Below the pieces are notes generated by a model. The model was not told the DNA's origin and did not search any database. It saw nothing but the letters and a program-made list of their open reading frames with translations. DNA of 48,730 nucleotides. Origin: Bacillus pseudomycoides (GTDB taxonomy: Bacteria > Bacillota > Bacilli > Bacillales > Bacillaceae_G). Made by a program: the position numbers and the translations under genes. The DNA is taken from the NCBI RefSeq assembly GCF_002551005.1, contig NZ_NVOY01000028.1, positions 37,544 through 86,273 of the forward strand, in the 5' to 3' direction. Positions 1-7,378 of this stretch are shown here, one piece after another; within the stretch, counting starts at the first letter, position 1, and every line of letters begins with the position of its first letter.

Positions 1-59
1 ACGGGCAGTTTTCTTCCCCGTGCTTTCCCAGCTTTTACTGCCCGTTAATGCGGGATAAA
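1..59 (+). repeat. 3' part of a bcr1-type dispersed repeat, cut by the window edge
   Basis: ACGGGCAGT (1-9) pairs with ACTGCCCGT (37-45). The tail TTAATGCGGG then runs into ATAAA (55-59). The same arrangement ends the complete copy at 6244-6391. bcr1 elements of the B. cereus group are known as roughly 155-bp mobile repeats flanked by a 5-bp TTTAT/ATAAA duplication. The left end lies outside the window, so the full length cannot be judged. Confidence 0.75.
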
Positions 60-93
60 GACTCTTCGACAACATTCGGCACGCAGAACGCAC

Positions 94-120
94 AAAAAAA
101 GAGCTGACAAACGTCAGCTC
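94..120 (-). terminator. Rho-independent terminator of the fumarase gene
   Basis: GAGCTGAC (101-108) and GTCAGCTC (113-120) form an 8-bp stem with a 4-nt loop. On the minus strand it is followed by a run of seven T (complement of 94-100), just after the fumarase stop codon. Confidence 0.85.
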
Positions 121-127
121 CTTTTTC

Positions 128-1654
128 TTATTTAAAAACTGGTTCTTTAAACGTTGCTAATTTCTCTAAAGATGATTTATCCACGTCAGCATGTAAGCTA
201 TTACCGTGAGAATCCATCGTTACAACTGCTTTAAATCCTTCTACACGTAAATGCCACATTGCTTCTGGAATACCAAATTGTAAGAAGTCAACATCTTGTA
301 CATCTTTAATGCACTCTGCGTAGTACTGCGCTGCACCGCCAATTGCATTTAAGTATACGCCGCCATGTTCATTTAATGCCGCCAACGTTTTTGCACCCAT
401 GCCGCCTTTACCAATAACAGCGCGAATACCGAATTTCTTCATAATATCACCTTGGTACGGTTCTTCACGAATACTTGTTGTCGGTCCTGCCGCTTTAATT
501 TTCCAATTGTCATTTTCATCTTTTACAACAACTGGTCCGCAGTGATAAATAACTTGTCCATTTAAATCAACTGGACAGTCGTTATCCATTAAATGTTTAT
601 GAATCGCATCGCGACCTGTATACATCATACCGTTAATCGTTACAACGTCACCAACGCGAAGTTCGCGAATTTGTTCCTCTGTAATTGGCGCCTGTAAGAC
701 GATTTCACGTTGCGTATTTGCCTCTTCGTTTGCTTCCTCGTGTTTTAGCGTATCTTCACCTTCTTGGTATAACCACTCAATAATTTCACCTGATTCTGGG
801 TGAATTGTTACACCTAGGCGGCGATATGCCCAGCAGTTATACGCAACAGAAACATAGAAGCTAGCTGGAAGACGGTTGTATACACCAATTTTACAGCCAA
901 GTAATGATGTTTCGCCGCCAAATCCCATCGTTCCAATACCAAGCTTATTGGCATTTTCCATAATATAGTCTTCAAGCTGCTTCAATTCTTCTACTTGATT
1001 TTCATCATCTAATGAACGGAACAATTGATTTTTCGCAAGCTGATAACCTGACGTGCGATCTCCTCCGATACCAACGCCAATTACGCCAGCGCTACATCCT
1101 TGTCCTTGTGCTTGATATACCGCATGAAGAAGGCATTTACGAATTCCTTCTAAATCGCGACCAGCTCGTCCTAGTCCTTCAATTTCACAAGGTAAGCTGT
1201 ATTGAATATTTTTATTTTCACAGCCACCGCCTTTTAAAATAAGGCGTGCATCGATATAAGCTTTTTCCCATTGCTCAAACTTAATCACAGGTGTTCCTGG
1301 TCCTAAGTTATTTCCGCTATTATCACCAAACAGAGAATCTACAGAGTTCGGACGAAGCTTCCCATCTTTCGTCGCTTGTTCAATCGCTTTGTAAATTGCT
1401 TCTTTAATGTGTAATTGGTTTACACCAACTGGTGTGTACACTTTAAAAGTTGGCATCCCTGTATCTTGGCAAATTGGCGAAATATTATCATCTGCCATTT
1501 TAATATTATTTGTAATTGTGCCAAGCGCCATCGCTGAACGAGTTCCTGCACTTTCTCGTTCTTTCGCTTGTTGAATCACACGTCGAACATCTTTCGGTAA
1601 ATTTGTTGACGTTTCAACAATTAGTTTATACATGCTTTCTTGAAGCTTTTTCAT
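128..1654 (-). CDS. fumA: Class I (iron-sulfur) fumarate hydratase
   Basis: Interconverts fumarate and malate in the TCA cycle in the cytosol, using an oxygen-sensitive [4Fe-4S] cluster. The chain has the class I order: alpha domain with ICQDTG (Cys62), QGCSAG (Cys187) and YNCWAYRR (Cys274), which are the likely cluster ligands by family pattern, then a beta domain beginning near VGDVVTINGMMYTGRDA. The start is set at the ATG at 1654 because GAGGGGGA lies 8 nt upstream; the frame is open to 1699 but that extension has no ribosome site. This gives 508 aa, the usual length for single-chain class I enzymes. It appears monocistronic with its own terminator. Confidence 0.95.
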   Translation of the reverse strand: MKKLQESMYKLIVETSTNLPKDVRRVIQQAKERESAGTRSAMALGTITNNIKMADDNISPICQDTGMPTFKVYTPVGVNQLHIKEAIYKAIEQATKDGKLRPNSVDSLFGDNSGNNLGPGTPVIKFEQWEKAYIDARLILKGGGCENKNIQYSLPCEIEGLGRAGRDLEGIRKCLLHAVYQAQGQGCSAGVIGVGIGGDRTSGYQLAKNQLFRSLDDENQVEELKQLEDYIMENANKLGIGTMGFGGETSLLGCKIGVYNRLPASFYVSVAYNCWAYRRLGVTIHPESGEIIEWLYQEGEDTLKHEEANEEANTQREIVLQAPITEEQIRELRVGDVVTINGMMYTGRDAIHKHLMDNDCPVDLNGQVIYHCGPVVVKDENDNWKIKAAGPTTSIREEPYQGDIMKKFGIRAVIGKGGMGAKTLAALNEHGGVYLNAIGGAAQYYAECIKDVQDVDFLQFGIPEAMWHLRVEGFKAVVTMDSHGNSLHADVDKSSLEKLATFKEPVFK

Positions 1655-1744
1655 GATTACTTCCCCCTCAATTGTGAACGCTACCAAAACGCATTTCAAA
1701 ATTTCACAATTTGATTATACCTCTTTTTTTGCATTGCTTCTAAC

Positions 1745-1771
1745 AAAAAAGAATCAGCAGTTCGCTGATCC
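1745..1771 (-). terminator. Terminator after the SE1561-like gene
   Basis: On the minus strand, GATCAGC and GCTGATTC pair around a short loop and are followed by TTCTTTTTT. It sits just past the stop codon at 1773. Confidence 0.75.
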
Positions 1772-1772
1772 T

Positions 1773-1955
1773 TTACTCACTCTTTTTAAATTGCTCGCAC
1801 TTAAACTCAATATCATCTAACATTTCAAGAAGGCGATCCACATCTTCTAGTTCCACGTCTTCTGGTTCGATTGTATCAATAACCTCTATAAACATATTTA
1901 AACGTTCTTTCAAATATACTAATTGTGAATCTTTATCATAAGTAGCATTTCCCAT
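1773..1955 (-). CDS. SE1561-family small acidic protein (function unknown)
   Basis: 60-aa, strongly acidic, probably all-helical protein: the middle is a run of Glu/Asp/Leu (EPEDVELEDVDRLLEMLDD). It resembles the short Firmicute proteins named SE1561 family; this is from memory of the family and no function is established. AAAGGAG lies about 9 nt upstream of the ATG and a terminator follows directly, so it is a complete single-gene unit. No membrane segment or cysteine-pair metal site is visible. Confidence 0.75.
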   Translation of the reverse strand: MGNATYDKDSQLVYLKERLNMFIEVIDTIEPEDVELEDVDRLLEMLDDIEFKCEQFKKSE

Positions 1956-2090
1956 GGGTGCTCTCTCCTTTTTATGCGAGTTATCCTAATTTTATATCTA
2001 GCATACTCATTTGTTTACTTGTTGAATCTTTCTTTTATTATACAGCAAAAGTGATTATTACGGTCATGAAATTTTAGTAAAATGGTTTAT

Positions 2091-2139
2091 CCAGCTATTC
2101 AAGGGAAGGAAAAAAACTTCCCACCGATGGAAGTTTCAC
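2091..2139 (-). repeat. Miniature bcr1-like element with TTTAT flanks
   Basis: On the minus strand it starts GTGAAACTTCCATC, exactly as the complete bcr1 copy at 6244, and continues into a short GGGAAG/CTTCCC hairpin. It ends GAATAGCTGG, similar to the bcr1 tail. TTTAT flanks both sides (2086-2090 and 2140-2144), matching the 5-bp duplication of bcr1. It is only 49 bp, so it looks like an internally deleted derivative. Confidence 0.6.
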
Positions 2140-2216
2140 TTTATTAAAAAGCAATCTTCTTCTATCATAGAGGATGGACAAATTGTTATTTCAATAGTCA
2201 AAGGAGTATTTCATAA

Positions 2217-3344
2217 ATGAATACATCACAAAAAATGAAGCCGATTACTCCTTCTTATGATCCATGGGAAGCTTATATGGACCTTGAAGAGTATGGCAAA
2301 TTATTATTAACAAACGTTGAATTTACAACGACAACATTATGCAATATGCGCTGTGAACATTGTGCTGTTGGTTATACATTACAGCCAAAAGATCCAAACC
2401 CACTTCCGCTTGATTTATTATTACAACGATTAGATGAGGTTCCACATCTACGTTCTTTAAGTATTACAGGCGGTGAGCCGATGCTTTCCAAAAAGTCTGT
2501 TGATAATTATGTAACACCGCTCTTGAAATATGCTCACGAACGAGGCGTTCGCACCCAGATTAACTCTAACCTAACTATAGATTTAGCCCGTTATGAACAA
2601 ATTATTCCTTATCTCGATGTTTTACATATTTCTCATAACTGGGGAACGATTGATGATTTCGTTGAGGGCGGATTTGCGATGATGGAGCGCAAACCGTCAT
2701 ATGAACAACGTGCCAAATTATTTGAACGAATGATTTCAAATAGTAAAGCCTTATCAGAAGCAGGTGTTCTTGTTTCTGCTGAAACAATGCTCAATAAACG
2801 TACACTTCCACATATTGAACATATTCACCGTCAAATCGTTGAAGAGATGGGCTGTAAACGTCATGAAGTACATCCAATGTATCCAAGTGATTTTGCTAGC
2901 AATCTTGAAATTTTAACGAAAGATGAAATTTTGAGTGCCATTTCACACCTTCTCGATATTCGCGATGAAAATGTATGGATGCTATTTGGAACATTGCCAT
3001 TCTATGCATGTAGCAGCGACGAACGCGATTTAGAAATATTCAAGAAGCTGCATACAAGTAAAAATGTCACAGTACGTAATGATCCAGACGGTCGTTCTCG
3101 TTTAAATGTAAATATTTTTGACGGCAGTATTATCGTTACAGATTTCGGTGACGTTCCAATGCTCGGAAATGTTCAAACAAATACACTGCAAGAAGCTTAT
3201 GACAAGTGGAGTTCCTCACAAACAGCAAAAGAATTAAGCTGTCATTGTCCAGCTGTTAAATGCCTTGGACCAAACATTCTTGTAAAAAATAGTTATTATC
3301 CAACAGAAAATTTCTTAACGAAAAAAGCAAATATCACGTTATAA
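2217..3344 (+). CDS. yfkAB: Radical SAM/CxCxxxxC protein YfkAB
   Basis: 375-aa radical SAM enzyme of unknown substrate. CNMRCEHC (about residues 42-49) is the CxxxCxxC site binding the [4Fe-4S] cluster and SAM, followed by SITGGEP, the SAM-binding GGE-type motif. The C-terminal CHCPAVKC matches the CxCxxxxC motif that names this subgroup and may hold a second cluster. The start is an ATG preceded by AAAGGAG. In B. subtilis yfkA lies next to yfkD and yfkE, and the same neighbours follow here in opposite orientation. A strong terminator follows. Confidence 0.9.
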   Translation: MNTSQKMKPITPSYDPWEAYMDLEEYGKLLLTNVEFTTTTLCNMRCEHCAVGYTLQPKDPNPLPLDLLLQRLDEVPHLRSLSITGGEPMLSKKSVDNYVTPLLKYAHERGVRTQINSNLTIDLARYEQIIPYLDVLHISHNWGTIDDFVEGGFAMMERKPSYEQRAKLFERMISNSKALSEAGVLVSAETMLNKRTLPHIEHIHRQIVEEMGCKRHEVHPMYPSDFASNLEILTKDEILSAISHLLDIRDENVWMLFGTLPFYACSSDERDLEIFKKLHTSKNVTVRNDPDGRSRLNVNIFDGSIIVTDFGDVPMLGNVQTNTLQEAYDKWSSSQTAKELSCHCPAVKCLGPNILVKNSYYPTENFLTKKANITL

Positions 3345-3346
3345 GA

Positions 3347-3382
3347 AAAAACGTCAGCGTACTATCATGCTGACGTTTTTTG
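3347..3382 (+). terminator. Bidirectional terminator between yfkAB and yfkD
   Basis: AAAAAACGTCAGC and GCTGACGTTTTTT form a long stem, with A-runs and T-runs suiting both converging genes. Confidence 0.9.
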
Positions 3383-3391
3383 TATTACCCT

Positions 3392-4189
3392 TTACCTTGG
3401 ATCAGGAGACGAAATAAACTTAAAGGAAACATGATCTTGAATTGGTATGGATGCTCCAATTCCTTGTGATGTGATATTTTTAATCATCAATTTTCGCTGA
3501 TTCCCTTTTAAGACAAGATATACTTCGCCAAATGTTACTTTTCCTTTTTCGTTAACCGCTGGCGTATACGCATATAAATATCCAAGTTGTTTCGGACTAA
3601 TATTATATACTCGTTCATGCTGGGTTCCATAACCAATAATTGTTTTAAACGAAAGAGGTAAACGTACTTTTTCCATCGCTTTTAACAGCATCATCTTCTT
3701 CACATCTTCTGCATCCTTAATGTAAGAAGTAAGCCCACCTTCTACTAGCTTTTGTGCTTCTTGTTTATAGCGAAGTGGATAAAATCCCTGTCCACCGCGA
3801 TTATCATGAACATTCCGATTGACTTGCCTGTATTCCCAGTTCATTGTTGTTTCAATCGATTCATAATTTAAAGGCCATTGTCCTAAATAAATTTTCGCGC
3901 GATATCCAACTGCGAGTGGTGCATTTGAAATAGATGTTTCATTAAACATTCGAATTAAATCCGGATTTTCAATCTTTATCGGCGATGTCTTAAGCAACGT
4001 TTTTGCTAGTTCACTCGGTTGTAAGCGCGGCAGGTCCTCTGTTGGATTTGGATACGTATTTTCTTTGGAAATGTTTAAAACAGATGGTGGAACTTTCACA
4101 TTCAATTCTGTCTTCGCAAAACTACTGCAAGGAAATAAAAAGATAAACGAGAACATAATGGTGATATAAATATTGCACACTCGTTTCAT
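3392..4189 (-). CDS. yfkD: YfkD-like exported protein
   Basis: 265-aa protein matching the YfkD family in length and position (B. subtilis yfkD, next to yfkE/chaA). Residues 1-25 form a signal peptide: basic MKR, hydrophobic core, SSFAK cleavage region. It is thus predicted to be secreted or held at the outer membrane face; no catalytic motif is recognised. GGAAGGAG lies about 8 nt upstream of the ATG. It is codirectional with chaA (72 nt from the chaA stop) and may share its transcript. Function unknown. Confidence 0.85.
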   Translation of the reverse strand: MKRVCNIYITIMFSFIFLFPCSSFAKTELNVKVPPSVLNISKENTYPNPTEDLPRLQPSELAKTLLKTSPIKIENPDLIRMFNETSISNAPLAVGYRAKIYLGQWPLNYESIETTMNWEYRQVNRNVHDNRGGQGFYPLRYKQEAQKLVEGGLTSYIKDAEDVKKMMLLKAMEKVRLPLSFKTIIGYGTQHERVYNISPKQLGYLYAYTPAVNEKGKVTFGEVYLVLKGNQRKLMIKNITSQGIGASIPIQDHVSFKFISSPDPR

Positions 4190-4261
4190 CCGTAAAGCTC
4201 CTTCCTAATGGGACTATACGGTTATATTCTTTTCCCTGCTCTCTATTGTTATCCAAACTTT

Positions 4262-5317
4262 TTATAATAAATAAAAACCGATTCCCATAATGAGATAAGC
4301 GGCAAGTAATGTTAAACCTTCAAACCAGTTCGTATCGCCATCATTTGATATGGCAATTGTCAAAAATACAGCCGTAATCATTGCTACCAATTCTGGAATC
4401 GTGAATACAAGAGGCATATTTACCGCAAAGAACATAGAAATAATGACAAGCACAGGCGCAACAAACATGGCAATTTGTAATGTTGAACCAACTGCAATTT
4501 CAACAGCAATATTAACTTTATTTTTATAAGCCATAACTATAGCCGATGCATGCTCTGCTGCATTTCCGACAATCGCCACAATGATAATCCCGATAAATAA
4601 TTCACTCCAGCCAAATGTCTTAGCAACTGTTTCAATTGTATGTACAAGTGCCTCTGATACATAGGCAACTGCTACTGTTGCAATCGCTAAAATAAGCAAC
4701 GCTTTTCCTTTTGACCATTCTGGCTCTTCATCATGCTCTACTACTTCTTCTTTATGCTGATATACGCCGCGGTGCGTAACAAGTTTGAAAAACAATGCTG
4801 CTAAATATAAAACAATCATAATAATAGCAATGCCGATACTAAGTTGGAACGTTTTTTCTACGTTCATGTTCATTGAAAATATTTCTGGAATGACAAAAGC
4901 AACGACAACCGCAAAAATTAATAAAGATGAATTATGCCTCGCGTCATATACATTAAAGGTTTGACGTTTATACTTCAGACCACCTACAAAAAAAGAGAGT
5001 CCACCCACTAATAATAAGTTCCCAAGAACAGAACCTGTTAACGAAGCGAGTACGACTTCTGTTAACCCAGCTTGCAATGCAAAAATAGAAATAATAAGCT
5101 CGACTGCGTTACCAAATGTTGCGTTTAACAAGCCGCCTATACGAGGTCCTGACACAACTGACAAACTTTCCGTTGCTCTCCCCATAAACCCAGCAAGTGC
5201 AATAATTGTCACGCAATATACACCAAACATGATTGTTTGCGGCCAATGCATTGTGTTACCAAGAACAGAAAGAGGCACACCGATTACCGCAACAATTAAA
5301 AAAATCCTATTGAACAT
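4262..5317 (-). CDS. chaA: Ca2+/H+ antiporter ChaA (YfkE)
   Basis: Calcium/proton antiporter of the CaCA superfamily, inner membrane, about 11 hydrophobic segments. The two inverted half-repeats each show the family signature: GNAVELI near residue 70 and GNAAEHAS near residue 250, whose acidic residues bind Ca2+. An acidic loop (EEVVEHDEEPEW) lies between the halves. The start is put at 5317, not the upstream in-frame ATG at 5326, because GGAAGG abuts 5326 directly but lies 9 nt from 5317. The resulting 351 aa equals the B. subtilis protein length. Confidence 0.92.
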   Translation of the reverse strand: MFNRIFLIVAVIGVPLSVLGNTMHWPQTIMFGVYCVTIIALAGFMGRATESLSVVSGPRIGGLLNATFGNAVELIISIFALQAGLTEVVLASLTGSVLGNLLLVGGLSFFVGGLKYKRQTFNVYDARHNSSLLIFAVVVAFVIPEIFSMNMNVEKTFQLSIGIAIIMIVLYLAALFFKLVTHRGVYQHKEEVVEHDEEPEWSKGKALLILAIATVAVAYVSEALVHTIETVAKTFGWSELFIGIIIVAIVGNAAEHASAIVMAYKNKVNIAVEIAVGSTLQIAMFVAPVLVIISMFFAVNMPLVFTIPELVAMITAVFLTIAISNDGDTNWFEGLTLLAAYLIMGIGFYLL

Positions 5318-5518
5318 CCATTTCATCCTTCCATTTCTTTTTCTTTATCAATCAATTTTTATTTTATCATTATTCTTCTTCTAACTTGCCCAATTTTTAT
5401 CATAATTACGTTTAAAAAAGAGCATTGAAGAAAAAAGTAAGAGTGAACAAAACCAATTGAAATCTTAAAGGAAATTCTGCTTTAAAAAATATGAGCTACT
5501 AGAAAGGGGCATAAACAA

Positions 5519-5935
5519 ATGCATATAAAAGAAAAAATAGAAAATATTATTCAAAACAAACGAATTGGTGTCCTAGCAACAATTCGTGACAACAAACCCT
5601 ATAGCTGCTTTATGATATTTTTTCATGAAGACTTCGTACTGTACGCTGCAACAGATCGGCAATCCAAAAAAATAACAGATATCAAACAAAATACAAATGT
5701 TCATGTTTTACTTGGTCGCGAGGGAAAACACTGGGAAGAAGAATATCTTGAAATAGAAGGCATTGCTTCTATTGAAGAAGACAGTACGTTAAAAAATAAA
5801 TTTTGGACAAATAGTTTAAAACGATGGTTACTTGGTCCCGAAGATCCAAATTACGTTTTAATCAAAATCAATCCTGAAACCATTTATTACATTGATAGTA
5901 CTGGTACAACACAACCAGAGTTTTTACGTCTATAA
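5519..5935 (+). CDS. Pyridoxamine 5'-phosphate oxidase-like protein (general stress 26 / YdaG type)
   Basis: 138-aa split-barrel flavin-binding fold: N-terminal IGVLATIRDNKPYSCFM strand pair, then YAATDRQSKKITDIKQN, typical of the PNPOx-like / general stress protein 26 group that binds FMN or a related cofactor. True PNPO activity is unlikely at this length. AAAGGGG lies 8 nt upstream of the ATG and a terminator follows, so it is monocistronic. The substrate is unknown. Confidence 0.82.
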   Translation: MHIKEKIENIIQNKRIGVLATIRDNKPYSCFMIFFHEDFVLYAATDRQSKKITDIKQNTNVHVLLGREGKHWEEEYLEIEGIASIEEDSTLKNKFWTNSLKRWLLGPEDPNYVLIKINPETIYYIDSTGTTQPEFLRL

Positions 5936-5972
5936 CAAAACGAGACCTCACAAAATGAGGTCTCGTTTTGTC
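5936..5972 (+). terminator. Terminator after the PNPOx-like gene
   Basis: AAAACGAGACCTCA and TGAGGTCTCGTTTT form a near-perfect 14-bp stem with a 4-nt loop. Confidence 0.9.
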
Positions 5973-6087
5973 GAAAAGTTCTTTTCCAAAAAAAATTGAA
6001 AAAGCTGGAACTTTCTAAAGATTCTGTTATATAATAGCACTAACTTAAATAAACTGTATTAAAACAGTTTGAGAGGAGAAATTAAAA

Positions 6088-6237
6088 ATGATGAAAAGAG
6101 AAGAACGGAAAAACATGATTGAGTTTATTGAAAAGAAAAAAGGGATTGAACGTGAAGAACTGATGTATATGACAGATGACGAGGTAGAACATATTTATAA
6201 TGTGACGTACTTCTTATATGAGGAAATTGCAGAGTAG
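6088..6237 (+). CDS. BH0509-family small protein
   Basis: 49-aa protein starting MMKREERKNMIEFI and containing YMTDDEVEHIYN. It resembles the short Bacillus family named BH0509 (recalled, function unknown). GAGAGGAGAA is placed 9 nt before the first of two adjacent ATGs, favouring 6088. Charged, soluble, helical by composition. A bcr1 element begins a few bases after the stop codon, so its mRNA 3' end is made of bcr1 sequence. Confidence 0.78.
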   Translation: MMKREERKNMIEFIEKKKGIEREELMYMTDDEVEHIYNVTYFLYEEIAE

Positions 6238-6243
6238 CATAAA

Positions 6244-6391
6244 GTGAAACTTCCATCAGTGGGGGTTTTCTTCATCCCCCACTGATGGTTAGTTGAACCA
6301 ATCGGGCTTTTACGGGCAGTTATCCCCCACCTATCTTCTTCGCTTCTCTCTGAACCCTGAGGTGGGGGATCTTACTGCCCGTTAATGCAGG
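6244..6391 (+). mobile_element. Complete bcr1-type element
   Basis: 148-bp non-coding element between two ATAAA copies (6239-6243 and 6392-6396), the 5-bp duplication known for bcr1. It starts GTGAAACTTCCATC. It contains a first hairpin (CCATCAGTGGGGG with CCCCCACTGATGG) and a second long one (ACGGGCAGT 6312-6320 with ACTGCCCGT 6374-6382, nested ATCCCCCACCT/AGGTGGGGGAT). It carries no ORF, so any mobility depends on factors encoded elsewhere. Confidence 0.85.
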
Positions 6392-6396
6392 ATAAA

Positions 6397-6424
6397 AAAA
6401 CCGCTATATACATTAGCGGTTTTT
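6397..6424 (-). terminator. Terminator overlapping the 3' end of the DedA gene
   Basis: AAAACCGCTA and TAGCGGTTTT pair. On the minus strand the T-run (complement of 6394-6400) overlaps the ATAAA flank of bcr1. The DedA stop codon (6413-6415) lies inside the hairpin. Confidence 0.8.
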
Positions 6425-7015
6425 CTTATCTTTTTGTATTTTTACATATATATAAACAATCAAAGCGATAATGATTGAAACAACACCAATCCAAAATCCG
6501 TATCGATGTAAATTGTACTCTACATCTCGCCACTTTTCTCCTAATTTCCACCCGAGTCCAATAAAAACGCTCACCCAAATGAACGCACCGCCATACGCAT
6601 ATAAACAAAACTTACCCCATTTTAAGTCGGACATTCCTGCAAAATAAGCTGTTAAATGTCTAACACCAGGTATAAAATAGCCAAACACCAATAAAAAAGG
6701 ACCATATTTCTCAAATAAAATATGAGTCTTCTCGATTTGAGCTTCTTTAATCCCCACTTTAGAACCATATTTTTTCAATACAGGGAGTCCTAGTTTTAAA
6801 CCAAGCATATAACTTAATGTAATCCCAAGTATAGCCCCAGCCATACCGCTCGTAAAAGCCTCTGTTCCTGACATATATCCCCTTGAAATATTATATCCGA
6901 CAAATGTAAGTAGAAATTCATCTGGTATTGGTAATCCGACGATTCCTCCAGCAAGCGCAATAATAATTCCATAATAACCGTAGTGTGCGATTAATTCACC
7001 AATATGTTGTTCCAT
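6413..7015 (-). CDS. DedA family membrane protein
   Basis: 200-aa integral membrane protein of the DedA/SNARE-associated family; members act in lipid (undecaprenyl phosphate or phospholipid) flipping and membrane homeostasis. Visible motifs are GLPIPDE near the N-terminus, GLKLGLPVLKKYG, and FGYFIPGVRHLTAYFAG, the conserved F/G-R motif of the family. About 4-5 hydrophobic segments. The ATG at 7015 was chosen (AGGA 10 nt upstream); a GTG at 7021 would sit only about 4 nt from it and cannot be excluded. Single-gene unit ending in its own terminator. Confidence 0.85.
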   Translation of the reverse strand: MEQHIGELIAHYGYYGIIIALAGGIVGLPIPDEFLLTFVGYNISRGYMSGTEAFTSGMAGAILGITLSYMLGLKLGLPVLKKYGSKVGIKEAQIEKTHILFEKYGPFLLVFGYFIPGVRHLTAYFAGMSDLKWGKFCLYAYGGAFIWVSVFIGLGWKLGEKWRDVEYNLHRYGFWIGVVSIIIALIVYIYVKIQKDKKNR

Positions 7016-7378
7016 TCGCACGACACATCCTATACGTTATCGTTATTCCACATTGTACCCTCTCCATCAATAAAGCAAACATGGTATACATATTCACTAT
7101 ACATTGTTTTTATGACGAACTCTACATCCAATGTTACAACTTCATGTAGAATATTATAGCCTTATTATGTTATTAGGAAGAGTTAATGTTGTTTCAGAAC
7201 TGAAAGGAAATTGAAAAAAAACTGAAACTTTATGCATGAAAATTCAATCCTACTCTAAAAATGAAAGGAAAATGAAATTTTCCAAAAGAAAATCTTTGCT
7301 AGAATAAAGAGCATCAATGCAAAAAAGTGTTGACATATAAAGGAATATACACTTTTCAAGATATAGTGGGGGAAAAAC
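7016..7378. other. Intergenic region between divergent dedA and the GTPase gene
   Basis: 363 bp, AT-rich, no gene seen. A direct repeat of GAAAGGAAATTGAAA type occurs at about 7200-7214 and 7262-7276. TTGACA at 7330-7335 could be a -35 box but no well-spaced -10 was found. GTGGGGG just before 7379 is the ribosome site of the GTPase gene. Confidence 0.5.
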
